Origin: a candidate division LCP-89 bacterium B3_LCP
GTDB lineage: Bacteria; Electryoneota; B3-LCP
Assembly (NCBI GenBank): GCA_005223185.1
Contig: NJBN01000005.1
Location: 1 to 64,000, forward strand
Direction: 5' to 3'
Length of the DNA stretch: 64,000 bases
The stretch's first letter is position 1. Every line of letters begins with the position of its first letter. The notes beneath the pieces were generated by a model that did no database searches, was not told where the DNA came from, and saw only the letters and a list, made by a program, of their open reading frames with translations. The position numbers were made by a program, and so were the translations under genes. This document shows positions 25,195 through 35,436 of this stretch, piece after piece.

Positions 25195-26427
25195 TTAATT
25201 CTGCTCTATGGCGTCGGCAGTCGGGTGTGCTAAGAATCCACTAAAACCGGGCATGTTGTCTTCCATAAATTGCAGTTCGCCGCTGAATTCATCGAGCAGT
25301 TCAGGATTATCGTAAAAATCACCGATTTCACTTATAATCATTTCGAAAGCTTTGACGCATTTGGGGCAGAACTGTGCGCCTGCTAACCTGTTTAACTCAT
25401 CTAAAGCTTGGTTCATGGTCATCGCTTTTCGGTAAGGGCGATCGCTGCGCATGGCATCAAAAGCGTCCGCTACCGCTATTATTCTGCCCTGTATATCAAT
25501 GTCCTCAGCCTGCAATCCATCCGGATAGCCGCCTCCGTTATAGTGTTCATGGTGATGCCTGATAATCTTTCTGGTTTGACTCAAGAATTGTATGGGGTCT
25601 AAAATTGCGGCTCCTACTTCCGGATGATCTTTAATCATAGTGTATTCTTCACTGGTCAGTTTGCCGGATTTCTGGAGGATGGAATCTGGGATGCCTATTT
25701 TTCCCAGATCGTGCAGGAGGGCAGCATATTTGAGATTCTGGAGTTCCTCAGGTTTAAGTTTTAAAAGCTTTCCCACAAGTAGTGAATAATGAAAGACTCG
25801 TTCGGAATGACCACGGGTATATTGGTCACGTGCTTCTAAGGCAAAATAGAGCGCACTGATGGTACCTAAATAGCTGTGCTGAAGCTGGGAATACAGTTCT
25901 CTTATTTCGTTCTTTTGATCTGATAGCGTTCTATTTTTATCTTCAAGTTGAACCGTCAGATCCTGAAGTTCGGCAGTTCTCTCTTGCACCCGTTTTTCAA
26001 GCAGGAGGTTATGCTGCCTGATCTGGGCTTCGAGTTTTTTCTTCTGCCGCAGCATTTCATAATATTCAATAGAACGCTGGATGGTGATTAAAATCTCTTC
26101 CAGCTTGAAGGGCTTGGTGATAAATTTGTAAACCCAGCCTCGATTGATAGCTTCAATGGCGATGCTTAAGTCAGCATATCCCGTCATTAAGATGCGCACT
26201 GCATCAGTAGTGCGCAGACGGATCTCTTCGAAAAGTTCAATGCCGGACATGTCCGGCATACGATTGTCGCTCAAGATTACAACGGGATTCTCGTGCTCTA
26301 AAATCTGCAGCGCTTTTGATCCGCAGGGCGCCGTTATAACCCGATAACCGGTTTCTTCCAGGGTCTCTTTTAAGAGGTCTAAAATATCCTCTTCGTCATC
26401 CACAACTAAGATTGTGTTTTCGGACAT
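25195..26427 (-). CDS. Response regulator with HD-GYP phosphodiesterase domain
   Basis: The protein has a receiver domain (~1-120; LVVDDEED acidic pocket, phosphoacceptor Asp in ILSDNRMPDMSG, KPF near the end), a coiled-coil linker (~135-190), and an HD-GYP domain (~195-370; HDLGKIGIPD and HHEHYNGGGYP). HD-GYP domains hydrolyse cyclic di-GMP, so a phosphorelay would control c-di-GMP level and, in a flagellated cell, motility or surface attachment. The ATG at 26427 puts the first strand at the normal place; an earlier ATG at 26487 would add 20 residues overlapping the upstream gene. No histidine kinase is encoded nearby. Confidence 0.93.
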   Translation of the reverse strand: MSENTILVVDDEEDILDLLKETLEETGYRVITAPCGSKALQILEHENPVVILSDNRMPDMSGIELFEEIRLRTTDAVRILMTGYADLSIAIEAINRGWVYKFITKPFKLEEILITIQRSIEYYEMLRQKKKLEAQIRQHNLLLEKRVQERTAELQDLTVQLEDKNRTLSDQKNEIRELYSQLQHSYLGTISALYFALEARDQYTRGHSERVFHYSLLVGKLLKLKPEELQNLKYAALLHDLGKIGIPDSILQKSGKLTSEEYTMIKDHPEVGAAILDPIQFLSQTRKIIRHHHEHYNGGGYPDGLQAEDIDIQGRIIAVADAFDAMRSDRPYRKAMTMNQALDELNRLAGAQFCPKCVKAFEMIISEIGDFYDNPELLDEFSGELQFMEDNMPGFSGFLAHPTADAIEQN

Positions 26428-26467
26428 TAGGCTCTCAAATTCACCGTAGCTTCTATCTAAACCGATA

Positions 26468-27688
26468 TCAAGTCCGCAATAGCACACTCTCCTTTTGGAA
26501 AATTCTCACAGCGATGAAAATGGCAATGGCTGCGTAAAACACGCTGGTTAAGAACGTTATTAGAACCAGGTTGAAATCTATAGTTCCGACCATGGTATTG
26601 CGAAGTGCCAAACTGACATTGACCACAGGCACAAAAGCCATGCGGACGTCTTCCTGCACGCCAGGCATCATGGAAGCCATAGCTGGGAATATCACCAGCA
26701 TAACTATGGGATAAACATAACTCTGTGCCTCTTTATAACTACGCGCGTTTACAGCTATGGCAATTATCAATGCTGCAAACAAGGTAGCCACCGGCACCAG
26801 CAGAATTACAACAATTCCAAAGGCAACCGGGTCTATCCTGAACTGCAGTTCCCCTGAAACTTCTGCTCCCAGAGTAGTTCCTAACATGGAGAAAGTAACA
26901 GCCAGTGAAACCACAGAAAGCAACGACGAAATCACGCCCACCAACGAAGCCGTCAAGAACTTGCCCAGGACTAATTCGGTCCTTGTCGCCGGGCTGATTA
27001 ACAGGGTCTCCATAGTATGGCGTTCCTTCTCACCGGCAGTCATGTCGATGGCTGGATAGGTGATGCCTGTCAACGACATGAGTATTACCATGTAAGGCAG
27101 CAGCATTCCTAAAACTGCCCCTGCCATCTGGGTATCACTCGCCCGGTTGTGAGATTGAATGTCAAAGGGCCTGACTACGCTATAAGGCAATCCCAGTGTT
27201 TGCAGTTCATCTCTAACCAGCATGTCCCGGTACTCAACTAAGCCCTTCCTGACTTTGCGCTCAACAATCGAAGATTCATCCCGGGAACGATCGTACCAGA
27301 TCTGCACGTCGTAGCCGTTTTCCGCAACCGGATCAGTCCCGCTTACCGCTGGGTCAACAGCAGGGATGTAGAGAATCGCCTGAACCGTCCTATCCTGAAG
27401 CATTTCCAGGGAAACTGCCGTATCACCAACCGTAGTTATAACCTGAAGCCCACGTTGGTCTTCGAGCTCGTTTACCAGCCAGGTTTCTTCACTTTCAGAG
27501 ATCAGTATGACAGGATAACTCTTCTCCTCCAATTTCTGGTACTGCTTGCCGGCAAAGCTGCCAAGGCCAAAGATCATCAGTGGAATGATTCCCAATGGCA
27601 ACAGAATCATGGAGATCAGAGTACGCCTGTCGCGTATTACGTCTAAAAACTCTTTGCGAAAAACGGTAAAAACGTTGGCAAGTTTCAT
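26468..27688 (-). CDS. ABC-2 type permease, NatB-like
   Basis: The 406-residue protein has one N-terminal helix (~25-45), a ~140-residue extracytoplasmic domain, and a C-terminal block of about five helices with the ABC-2 pattern TAGEKERHTMETLLISPATRTELVLGK. This fits the NatB family, which exports Na+ or other substrates with NatA-type ATPases. The matching ATPase gene lies upstream but separated by 342 bases that contain a dispersed repeat. It ends about 40 bases beyond the HD-GYP start, close enough for co-transcription. Confidence 0.88.
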   Translation of the reverse strand: MKLANVFTVFRKEFLDVIRDRRTLISMILLPLGIIPLMIFGLGSFAGKQYQKLEEKSYPVILISESEETWLVNELEDQRGLQVITTVGDTAVSLEMLQDRTVQAILYIPAVDPAVSGTDPVAENGYDVQIWYDRSRDESSIVERKVRKGLVEYRDMLVRDELQTLGLPYSVVRPFDIQSHNRASDTQMAGAVLGMLLPYMVILMSLTGITYPAIDMTAGEKERHTMETLLISPATRTELVLGKFLTASLVGVISSLLSVVSLAVTFSMLGTTLGAEVSGELQFRIDPVAFGIVVILLVPVATLFAALIIAIAVNARSYKEAQSYVYPIVMLVIFPAMASMMPGVQEDVRMAFVPVVNVSLALRNTMVGTIDFNLVLITFLTSVFYAAIAIFIAVRIFQKESVLLRT

Positions 27689-28030
27689 ATACTACCTGCG
27701 AGAAGAATTTGCTTTGTTAGAGATTATACAGTTTAACTTGATCCATAATTGAATGATTGCGGTTTAAAAATGCAACCATATCAGATGGACGGAGCCCGCC
27801 CATTCCGCAGGAATAGTTGATTTCTTTTTTAATGAGATTGAGAGTAGCAATCTTTTATATATAGCTAAATAACAAGAGATTGCTTCGTCATCCCGCCGCG
27901 GCGGGATTCCTCGTCCCGTAAGGACTCCTATGGAGCAATGACGGTAAATCAGCTTATTGCGATAACCGCATTAATATAGAATAATTTCATAAATATAGCC
28001 AAAATCGTGCCTGGAAAGCTGATGGTTATC
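27689..28030. other. 342-base gap splitting the ABC exporter pair
   Basis: There is no gene. It holds AT-rich DNA, the repeat at 27876-27948 described separately, and no clear promoter. Its presence between two genes that are usually adjacent suggests insertion. Confidence 0.5.
27876..27948. repeat. GAGATTGCTTCG...GATGACGGTAAA-type element, copy 1
   Basis: The element begins GAGATTGCTTCG, contains the perfect palindrome ATCCCGCCG/CGGCGGGAT (27890-27907) and CTCGTCCCG, and ends CAATGACGGTAAA. The second copy (47297-47357) shares both ends and the CTCGTCCCG core but has a different, shorter central hairpin. Confidence 0.65.
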
Positions 28031-28765
28031 TCACACAAGATCAACTGCTTTTAAAAAGACTTCTTCAAGATTTTGCGTGTTATACTGATTGCGCAGATTT
28101 TCTAGCGATCCCTGCACCTGCAACTGACCATTATGAATAATTCCTATCCGGTCACAGAGGCGTTCAGCTTCTTGCATCATATGCGTGGAAAAGAGGATGG
28201 TCTTGCCGGAAGTTCTGGCACGAGAAATGAATTCGATAATGGCACGGGAAGCGATGATATCCAATCCTGCAGTGGGTTCATCTAAAATCAGCACGGGAGG
28301 ATCATGCAGGATCGTTCTGGCGATGGATATGCGCTGTTTTTGTCCCGTGGAAAGCTTGTCGGTTTTGGTGTCTAAGAAGTCAGAAAGCTCCAGGATACTT
28401 TCAATGTCTTTTATCCTCAGGTTGAAATCATCTTTACTTAAACCATATAGTGAGGCGAAATAGCGCATGATCTCGCGGCCGGTCAAGCGCCTGTACAGAC
28501 CGGTATCTCCCGACAGGAATCCGATCACTGCTCGAACCTTGTTGGGACGTTCAACAACATCGTAATCGCAGATGGAAGCTGTTCCGGAATCGGGTTTTAG
28601 CACAGTAGAGAGAAGGCGCAGTGTTGTGGTTTTACCTGCGCCATTGGGTCCTAACAATCCGTAAACTTCACCGGGATGGCAGTCGAAGGAAATCCCATCT
28701 ACCGCCTTTATTATCCCACGCTTTTTGTCAGTGAAATTCTTGGAAAGATTTTTTACCTGTATCAA
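28031..28765 (-). CDS. ABC transporter ATP-binding protein, NatA-like
   Basis: The 244-residue ATPase has Walker A GLLGPNGAGKTTT, signature LSTGQKQRISIA, Walker B VLILDEPTAGLD and the switch His in FSTHMM. The sequence fits the CcmA/NatA group that pairs with ABC-2 permeases such as the downstream gene. The start is a TTG at 28765 with AGGG eight bases upstream; no ATG is available in frame. Confidence 0.92.
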   Translation of the reverse strand: MIQVKNLSKNFTDKKRGIIKAVDGISFDCHPGEVYGLLGPNGAGKTTTLRLLSTVLKPDSGTASICDYDVVERPNKVRAVIGFLSGDTGLYRRLTGREIMRYFASLYGLSKDDFNLRIKDIESILELSDFLDTKTDKLSTGQKQRISIARTILHDPPVLILDEPTAGLDIIASRAIIEFISRARTSGKTILFSTHMMQEAERLCDRIGIIHNGQLQVQGSLENLRNQYNTQNLEEVFLKAVDLV

Positions 28766-28790
28766 TCAAGTTTCCCTGTATGGTAGAAAA

Positions 28791-30182
28791 TTACCTAATT
28801 TTTGCCTCTTCTTCGAACCAATAAGGGCGATAGAGTTCACCCTTTTTAGTAGAATGCACCAGACGATAGTCACCAAAGTTGTTGCGGTCAACAAACACGA
28901 ATACAGCGCCCCCCTCTATCCTGTCATAATACCATATTTCATAGGCTCTAGTGTTCAAATCGTGCGTATGGAATTCGATATGATCCGGTTTGCCATAAAT
29001 TAGGTAAACACGCCCCTGATCGCTCTTCCAACCCGGGCGACCGAACATGCTGTACTTCAGGTTAACATGTTCTTTGCGCTTGTTGAATAGCATGCGATAT
29101 TCATTTACCCTGGTATTCGGATTGGTATCTCTGGCTTTCCAAAATTCTATCAGGAATTCGCGTTTGCCCTCTGAATTGAGCTTTTTGGCGATACGTATTT
29201 CAGATTCACTCATAAGATACTTTAGTTCGGCAACAGCTTCGTCTAACTCAGCATCGGTATATGATGCAAATTCTATTTCGTCCGCTGAAGGTCCTTCGGA
29301 TTGATCACCAATCTCTTCTGAGACAAAATCTTCAGGACGATATACGAAGAATTTTGCCTGGGCACTGGCACTGGCATCAACTTCACGGTCATCCACGACG
29401 AGTTTCAAGAAATAAGCACCACTCTTCAGCGATGCCACGGAAAAGCCGTCGACCTCAACTAAGCTATTACCCAATTTCTTTCTGTTCTTTTGCGGAAGTG
29501 TGCGGACTTCATTATGTGCTTGATCCAAAATATAGCGCGTGACAGTATAGTTTTCGTCCGACTCCTTCAGATTATATATTTCCGCAAAATAATAAAGCAT
29601 GGGAAGAGAGGTACCATAGATCTTCTCAGTGTTGGGAATTACTAAAAAACCATTCTTATAAAACTTAGATCCTTCTGCACCTTTTTGCAACTTTGTCGCC
29701 AATTCGATATCTGAAATCGAAAGACCGGAATCGGGATAGGCCTTCAAAGCCAGAGAAACACTCCGGGATTCGGTGACATTCTGATTAATATCTGTCACGA
29801 GCGCCTTAATGTTATACTTTTCGGGTGGAAGGTTGTACGCCACGATATCGGGGAGCTTCTGCCGGGGAGTAATGTCTTCCAACTGTAGTGCGTAATCGCT
29901 CACTTCCCATGACGTCGTGGACAAGAGCGTATCAGTAGAATGAAGTTCCAAGGTTATCTGATATCCGGCTTCAAAACCGTCAGCGGTCTTCACAAATTGC
30001 AGTTGATCCCGTTGAATCATAAAATAGACTTCCAGGTACACCAAACCGCTACTTTGACGGAACCGGGCGGCATCCATTGTGAAGATCTTTTGAGCTTGTG
30101 AAGCGTCGGTCAGGAAGAGGAGGCTCAGCAGCAACAGCGTTATTCGACTCCAGCGCGTGCAATTTATTTTTGGATTTCGCAT
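28791..30182 (-). CDS. GWxTD-domain exported protein
   Basis: The 463-residue protein has an N-terminal signal peptide (hydrophobic ~14-24, cut near ASQAQ) and a C-terminal GWxTD domain, where the signature reads GWKSDQGRVYLIYGKPD. This domain is characteristic of Bacteroidetes, Ignavibacteria, Calditrichaeota and relatives, and is the best lineage marker in the bacterial part. Function is unknown in the family; it is exported and often conserved. It follows smc by 14 bases. Confidence 0.88.
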   Translation of the reverse strand: MRNPKINCTRWSRITLLLLSLLFLTDASQAQKIFTMDAARFRQSSGLVYLEVYFMIQRDQLQFVKTADGFEAGYQITLELHSTDTLLSTTSWEVSDYALQLEDITPRQKLPDIVAYNLPPEKYNIKALVTDINQNVTESRSVSLALKAYPDSGLSISDIELATKLQKGAEGSKFYKNGFLVIPNTEKIYGTSLPMLYYFAEIYNLKESDENYTVTRYILDQAHNEVRTLPQKNRKKLGNSLVEVDGFSVASLKSGAYFLKLVVDDREVDASASAQAKFFVYRPEDFVSEEIGDQSEGPSADEIEFASYTDAELDEAVAELKYLMSESEIRIAKKLNSEGKREFLIEFWKARDTNPNTRVNEYRMLFNKRKEHVNLKYSMFGRPGWKSDQGRVYLIYGKPDHIEFHTHDLNTRAYEIWYYDRIEGGAVFVFVDRNNFGDYRLVHSTKKGELYRPYWFEEEAKIR

Positions 30183-30196
30183 ATTATTTTTTTAGG

Positions 30197-33100
30197 TTAG
30201 TTGATCTGCACAGGTACAACTTTGGAAATACCATTTTCTTCCATGGTTACGCCCAACAAATTATCAGCTACCTCCATAGTCCGTTTATTGTGCGTTACAA
30301 TCAAAAATTGGGTTTTGGGTGTAAGTTTATCCAGCAGGTGATTGAACCTCATGGTATTCTCTTCATCTAACGGTGCATCCACTTCATCCAGGATGCAGAA
30401 GGGACTGGGCTTTTCCAGATAGATTGCGAAGAGAAGCGATATCGCCGTAAGCGCTTTCTCACCGCCGGAAAGGAGTGAAAGTGCCCCTATCTTCTTCTTA
30501 CCGGGAGTAGCCAGCACCTCTATTCTCGATTCTAAGGAATTATCCTCAGTCAAGCGCAAGTCAGCATCTCCGCCTTCGAAAAGGTCGCAGAATATCTTCC
30601 TGAAGTTGTCTTTTACTCGTTGGAATCCTTCATCGAACCGCTCTCGGGCTTCACTGTTTAGCGTTGTTATGGTTTCCTCGAGGCTCTTTTCAGCTTCATT
30701 CAAGTCCTGTAATTGTTCGCTTAAGAAATCCAGCCTCTTCTTCTGTTCAAAATACTCACCTTCGGCGGCAAGATTCAGCGGCTCTGCTGCGATCATTTTT
30801 TTCTCCAAATCGAACAGCAGTTCCTCATCGGCATCTTCATCCTTGATCTCACCCAGGTCAACGCCATCAAGCTTCTGACGTTCTTCACCCAGGGTTGTCT
30901 CTATCTGGACTTTCTCCAACTGGATTTGGTGTACACTTTCAGATATCTCTTCCAACTTCGACCGCAATTCCCGTACCTTTTGACCGGCTTGGTGATGTTC
31001 TTCCTGCAAAGCGCGCCTCTGAGAATCCAAATCGTCAAGTTTCTCTTTATGATCCTTGACGAAAGCGCCCAGTTCGGTTACCTTTTCTTGTTTGTTGGAC
31101 AGTTGATCAACAATTTTCTCTTTTAAGGCAGTATAATTATCTCTATTCTGGCTGAGTTCAGTCAACCTCTCATCAAGCCGCCCTTTGCGGTTCTGCAAGC
31201 TGCTTTGATGATCAGTGGCACGATCAATGCGGGCACGCGCTCTCTCAAAGTCAATTTCAACAGAAGCTAACTTTTTATGAACCTCCTCCCTACCTTCCAG
31301 CGTTTCTGCTTCAGTGGTCATAAAATTCTTAAGTTGTTCTTCTGCTTCAGCTAAACGATTGACGACATTGTCAATCTCTATCTCCTGTGCTTCTTCAGCG
31401 GATGACAGCTTTTCAATACGTGCAGGAATTCCTTCAATCTCACTACCAAGCTGTTCGATAATTGGACTGGAACTGACAATCTGAGCGTCCAGTTTCATCC
31501 TCTTCACAGTTAAGTTATCGAGATCGAGCCTGGCGGTGCTTAGAGATTTCTGCGAAGTTTGCACCTCCGTACGCAACTCTTCTACCTGACGCCGGATTTC
31601 GGAAATGGAAGCCTCTAAATTAGTGCTGTTCTCCTCCAATGAGCGCAATTCTCTTGCCAATTCTGTCATACGGTTGGAAACGCCCACTGCTTTATGAGAT
31701 TTTTCACCTGTGGTGCCGATAATCCAGAATCCTCGGGCGTCGGTGAACTCACCTGAAAGTGCGACGAGAGAAAGATTATTTTTTAGGGCATTTTTTTTAA
31801 CATTCTGGATCTCTTTGATAGTTTCGTAGAGAACCGTACTGCACAGTAAGTAACGTATCCATTGTGAAATCACTGAATCGCCCTGAATTACTTCAGCTAA
31901 GGGGGTACCGTTGGTTTTGCTGGCGAAGTCAAAGATCCCAGACAGATCAAATGAAGGTGGACTCCCGGTGAGGATGGCGGCACGACCGTTCTTCTCGCCA
32001 CTCAGGCAATCGAGTATCATTTTAAAGCTCTGTGATTCCTGCAGAACCCTGCAATAGAACATACCTCGCAGTGCGCTTTCGACAGGTACTACGTATCGAT
32101 CTTCCACCTGCAGTTCATCACCCAATGTAGCGCTGATTTCCCCCGGAAACTTCTCAGCCAATAAGCCGCCAGCGGGATAGACCGGTGATTCTCTTCGCTG
32201 CAATTCTCCTATATGCTCTATTTGTAGTTTGACCTGTTCCTTCTGGTTTTCGGTCTGCTCGTATTCAGACTCTGTTTTCCTGAGTTGCTCTTGCAGACTT
32301 TCGAGTTTCTCATGGTTCTTCTTAACATACTGAGAAGCTTCATCATGGACTTTTGTGCTTTCATCCAGATCAACCTGAGCCGAAGTCAACTCTGTTTCTC
32401 TTTGTCCTACCTGCACCAGCAGCTCATCGCGACGGCGGTTGAGTTCATCATAGCGAAGGCGGAGGGTTCTGATATTCGCTTTGCGTTCTTCCGAAGATCT
32501 GATAGCGTCGGCTTCACTTTCACGGAGTGCTTGCAGATCCTGCTGATTTCTTAAAGACAAATTCCGTGCAGTTTTAAATTTTTCATCTTTATCCTGGAAT
32601 TCTTTGCGGCGCTTCTGCAGTGTATTATCAAGTTCGGGCAATTCACCTTTACTCTTGTTCAGTTCTTCATCAGCTTCTGAAATTTGGCTATCGAGCTGCT
32701 TCAAGGTGGATTTTACCTTGTCAATATCTTCTGAGCAATCCTGCAAACGCCAGGAATTCAGTCTGCCTTCTTCTTCAAGCCGGGACTTTTCGTGAGAAGC
32801 TTCCTGATAGGTTTCCTGCGATTGGTTATACTGCCGGGAGATCGCCTGTCTATCGTTTTCAAGGTTCAGCAGATCGCCTTCCAACCGGATAAGCGTGGCT
32901 TCACTGGATCCCAGTTCTGCGGTTTTATCCTCCGCTAATGTTCTATGTTCCTTCAAAGAATCATCTAAAGGCAACAGCCTGCTTTCATATTGCTGGACGC
33001 GATTATAAACAATAGCAGACCTGATACGCTCTACTCTTTCCTGCAACCGTTTGTAGGACCTGGCTTTGGCAGCCTGCCTCTTCAGACTGTTTGCCTGCTT

Positions 33101-33697
33101 CTCAACTTCTGATAGAATATCCAGCACGCGTTCACGATCCTGGCGCGCATCTATGAGGCGGCGAAGAGCTTCCTTGCGGCGCACCTTGTAGCGGGTGATG
33201 CCGGTGGCTTCATCCAACAGATGACGGATTTCATTGGGGTCTTCGCTGATAATGTCTTCAACCATTTTCAGTTCGATGATGCTGTAGGAATCAGGTCCGA
33301 CGCCGGTATCCATGAACAGTCCCACCAGATCCTTGAGGCGACAGACTGTTTTGTTCAGTAGATATTCAGACTTGCCGGATCGAAACAACCGCCGCGTTAA
33401 AGTAACTTCATCGTAATCGACCGGCAGCATTCCGTCAGTATCCTGCAGGGTGAGACTGATTTCTGCCATCCCTAAAGGACGCTTCTTTTCGGAGCCGCCG
33501 AAAATGACGTTATCCATCCTTTCGGACCTGAGCGCCGATTCTCGTTGTTCACCCAGCACCCAGCGCACTGCATCGACAATATTAGTTTTCCCGCATCCGT
33601 TGGGACCGACAATGGCGGTTACACCGGGAGCGAAGTCAATGCGCGTCCGCCTGGCAAACGATTTAAATCCGAAGATATCTATAGACGATAAGTACAT
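30197..33697 (-). CDS. smc: Chromosome segregation protein SMC
   Basis: The 1166-residue ATPase has the complete SMC architecture: Walker A GPNGCGKTN (31-39), a long coiled coil, a hinge (~500-640), a return coiled coil, and the C-terminal signature LSGGEKALTAISLL with Walker B ILDEVDAPLD. With ScpA/ScpB it loads near the origin and compacts DNA; those partners are not in this window. The ATG at 33697 follows AGGAC. Confidence 0.97.
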   Translation of the reverse strand: MYLSSIDIFGFKSFARRTRIDFAPGVTAIVGPNGCGKTNIVDAVRWVLGEQRESALRSERMDNVIFGGSEKKRPLGMAEISLTLQDTDGMLPVDYDEVTLTRRLFRSGKSEYLLNKTVCRLKDLVGLFMDTGVGPDSYSIIELKMVEDIISEDPNEIRHLLDEATGITRYKVRRKEALRRLIDARQDRERVLDILSEVEKQANSLKRQAAKARSYKRLQERVERIRSAIVYNRVQQYESRLLPLDDSLKEHRTLAEDKTAELGSSEATLIRLEGDLLNLENDRQAISRQYNQSQETYQEASHEKSRLEEEGRLNSWRLQDCSEDIDKVKSTLKQLDSQISEADEELNKSKGELPELDNTLQKRRKEFQDKDEKFKTARNLSLRNQQDLQALRESEADAIRSSEERKANIRTLRLRYDELNRRRDELLVQVGQRETELTSAQVDLDESTKVHDEASQYVKKNHEKLESLQEQLRKTESEYEQTENQKEQVKLQIEHIGELQRRESPVYPAGGLLAEKFPGEISATLGDELQVEDRYVVPVESALRGMFYCRVLQESQSFKMILDCLSGEKNGRAAILTGSPPSFDLSGIFDFASKTNGTPLAEVIQGDSVISQWIRYLLCSTVLYETIKEIQNVKKNALKNNLSLVALSGEFTDARGFWIIGTTGEKSHKAVGVSNRMTELARELRSLEENSTNLEASISEIRRQVEELRTEVQTSQKSLSTARLDLDNLTVKRMKLDAQIVSSSPIIEQLGSEIEGIPARIEKLSSAEEAQEIEIDNVVNRLAEAEEQLKNFMTTEAETLEGREEVHKKLASVEIDFERARARIDRATDHQSSLQNRKGRLDERLTELSQNRDNYTALKEKIVDQLSNKQEKVTELGAFVKDHKEKLDDLDSQRRALQEEHHQAGQKVRELRSKLEEISESVHQIQLEKVQIETTLGEERQKLDGVDLGEIKDEDADEELLFDLEKKMIAAEPLNLAAEGEYFEQKKRLDFLSEQLQDLNEAEKSLEETITTLNSEARERFDEGFQRVKDNFRKIFCDLFEGGDADLRLTEDNSLESRIEVLATPGKKKIGALSLLSGGEKALTAISLLFAIYLEKPSPFCILDEVDAPLDEENTMRFNHLLDKLTPKTQFLIVTHNKRTMEVADNLLGVTMEENGISKVVPVQIN

Positions 33698-33757
33698 CGT
33701 ATCTATGTCCTGTAAAGTAATAAATAGCGGTTGTCATCTGTCGAAATCAAAGTACGG

Positions 33758-33961
33758 TTATCCTTTATAACTATCCGGTTTATTCTTATCATCATCATTC
33801 ATAATGTCGATATCCATTTCGCGTTTGAATTCCCTGGTAGCTTTCTGCATATCGCCTATGATCTTACCGATATTGCGCGCTATCCCGGGGATTTTCTTTC
33901 CACCAAAGAGAATCAGGACAGCGAATAAAATAATGATCAGTTCAGAACCTGAGGGTATCAT
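33758..33961 (-). CDS. tatA: Twin-arginine translocase subunit TatA
   Basis: The 67-residue protein has one N-terminal membrane helix (~6-20), the hinge motif LFGGKKIPGIARNIG, and an amphipathic helix then an acidic tail. This is the TatA/E type that forms the size-variable pore for folded proteins. Its ATG overlaps the tatC stop (ATGA), so the two are coupled. No TatB is seen, consistent with a minimal TatAC system. Confidence 0.95.
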   Translation of the reverse strand: MIPSGSELIIILFAVLILFGGKKIPGIARNIGKIIGDMQKATREFKREMDIDIMNDDDKNKPDSYKG

Positions 33962-34737
33962 GATGAGGCACTTTTTTTATCACCGGGTGCATGGTGTTTA
34001 CGATGAGTAAATGAAGCAATGATTATACTCAGTTCATAGAGAACGGTCAAGGGAACAGCTAAGACAACCATGGTGAATATATCAGGCGGCGATATAACCG
34101 CAGCAAGAACTAAGAAAATAATAATTGCATAGCGTCTTTTCTTTCTCAGGAATTGCGGAGTTACAATACCAAGTCGGACTAAAAAATAAATAACCAGAGG
34201 CAATTCGAATACCAGACCGAACGCCAGCAGAATTCTAATGATAAAATCAACGTAACTGCCGAATGACCAGGCGTTTTGAATCTCCGTACCCGCAAAGGAA
34301 AGAAAGAAACGAGTTGCATAGGGCAGTACAAAAAAAGAAAAGGCAGCTCCCACCAAGAAACTCACGGTCGAGGTTATCACAACCGGAATTACGAAGTGTT
34401 TTTCCTTGGCGTAAAGACCCGGCGCCACGAATCTCCAGAACTGGTAAAAAACACCTGGCGAAGCAATTATCAGCCCACCGATAAATCCCAATTTCAAGCG
34501 AACGATGAATCCTTCTGTAGGCGCAAGGAAGGCTAATGGGGCAACTTCTTCTTCAAAGAACCGCTCGATTAAGAATTCCTGCATACCAGGCACGAAGGCG
34601 TAAACGGCACAAAAACCGGCGATAACAAAGAGAATAGTTTTGATAAGTCTGCTGCGCAGTTCTTCCAAATGATCCCAGAAACTCATGGGATTGGAACCAC
34701 CCTCTTTCTTATCCTGATCTGTCGTTTTCTCTGCCAT
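33958..34737 (-). CDS. tatC: Twin-arginine translocase subunit TatC
   Basis: TatC reads the twin-arginine signal. The 259-residue protein has six membrane helices and the N-terminal family block FWDHLEELRSRLIK. Other conserved points are the GFIVRLKLG segment before helix 2 and FGLVFELPL. Its stop overlaps tatA and its start follows purQ by three bases. Confidence 0.95.
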   Translation of the reverse strand: MAEKTTDQDKKEGGSNPMSFWDHLEELRSRLIKTILFVIAGFCAVYAFVPGMQEFLIERFFEEEVAPLAFLAPTEGFIVRLKLGFIGGLIIASPGVFYQFWRFVAPGLYAKEKHFVIPVVITSTVSFLVGAAFSFFVLPYATRFFLSFAGTEIQNAWSFGSYVDFIIRILLAFGLVFELPLVIYFLVRLGIVTPQFLRKKRRYAIIIFLVLAAVISPPDIFTMVVLAVPLTVLYELSIIIASFTHRKHHAPGDKKSASS

Positions 34738-34740
34738 CTT

Positions 34741-35436
34741 TTATAAAGAAGCCGTAGCTACAGCCTGGAACAGAGCCTGACCGTCGGCGTACCCCAGTTT
34801 TGCGTTTAATCGCCTTTCCGGATGGGGCATCATGCCCATCACGTTGCCTTTATCATTGCATATACCCGCAATTTGATTAACCGATCCGTTGGGATTCCAT
34901 GCGGGGCTCAGTTCGCCTTTTGGATTACTGTAGCGGAATAGTATCCTATTATTTTCCTCCAGGCTATCGATAACGTCAGGTGGAGCATAGTACTTACCCT
35001 GTCCGTGAGCGATGGGAAGTTCTATTACCTGGTCTTTATGATAGGCGGAGGTGAAATCAGCTTGTACCTGTTCCACGCGGAGCGAAACCGGACGATGGAT
35101 AAAACGCAGTGAATCGTTACGAAGAAGGGCGCCGGGGAGCAGTCCAATTTCCGTTAATACCTGAAAACCGTTGCATATTCCTATAACTGGTTTACCGGAT
35201 TGGGCATGTTTGACGACGGCATCCATTATAGGACTAAATCGTGCGATAGCGCCTGCCCGCAGGTAATCACCGTAGGCAAAACCACCCGGCAAGATAACGC
35301 AATCTATGTCATCCAGGTCACGCTGCCGGTGCCAGAGAAATTGAACCTGGTAGGCTAAATCATTTTTTAGTCCGTAATAGCAGTCATAATCGCAGTTTGA
35401 ACCGGGGAAAACAACAATACCAAAGCGCACTTTCAA
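34741..35436 (-). CDS. purQ: Phosphoribosylformylglycinamidine synthase, glutaminase subunit
   Basis: PurQ releases ammonia from glutamine for the fourth step of purine synthesis. The class I amidotransferase triad is visible: Cys in VIGICNGFQ, and His/Glu in PHPERR. FPGSNCDYDC and FAYGDYLRAGA are also PurQ-typical. At 231 residues it is the small form that works with PurS and PurL; purS overlaps its start by four bases. The synthase subunit PurL is not in this window. Confidence 0.96.
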   Translation of the reverse strand: MKVRFGIVVFPGSNCDYDCYYGLKNDLAYQVQFLWHRQRDLDDIDCVILPGGFAYGDYLRAGAIARFSPIMDAVVKHAQSGKPVIGICNGFQVLTEIGLLPGALLRNDSLRFIHRPVSLRVEQVQADFTSAYHKDQVIELPIAHGQGKYYAPPDVIDSLEENNRILFRYSNPKGELSPAWNPNGSVNQIAGICNDKGNVMGMMPHPERRLNAKLGYADGQALFQAVATASL

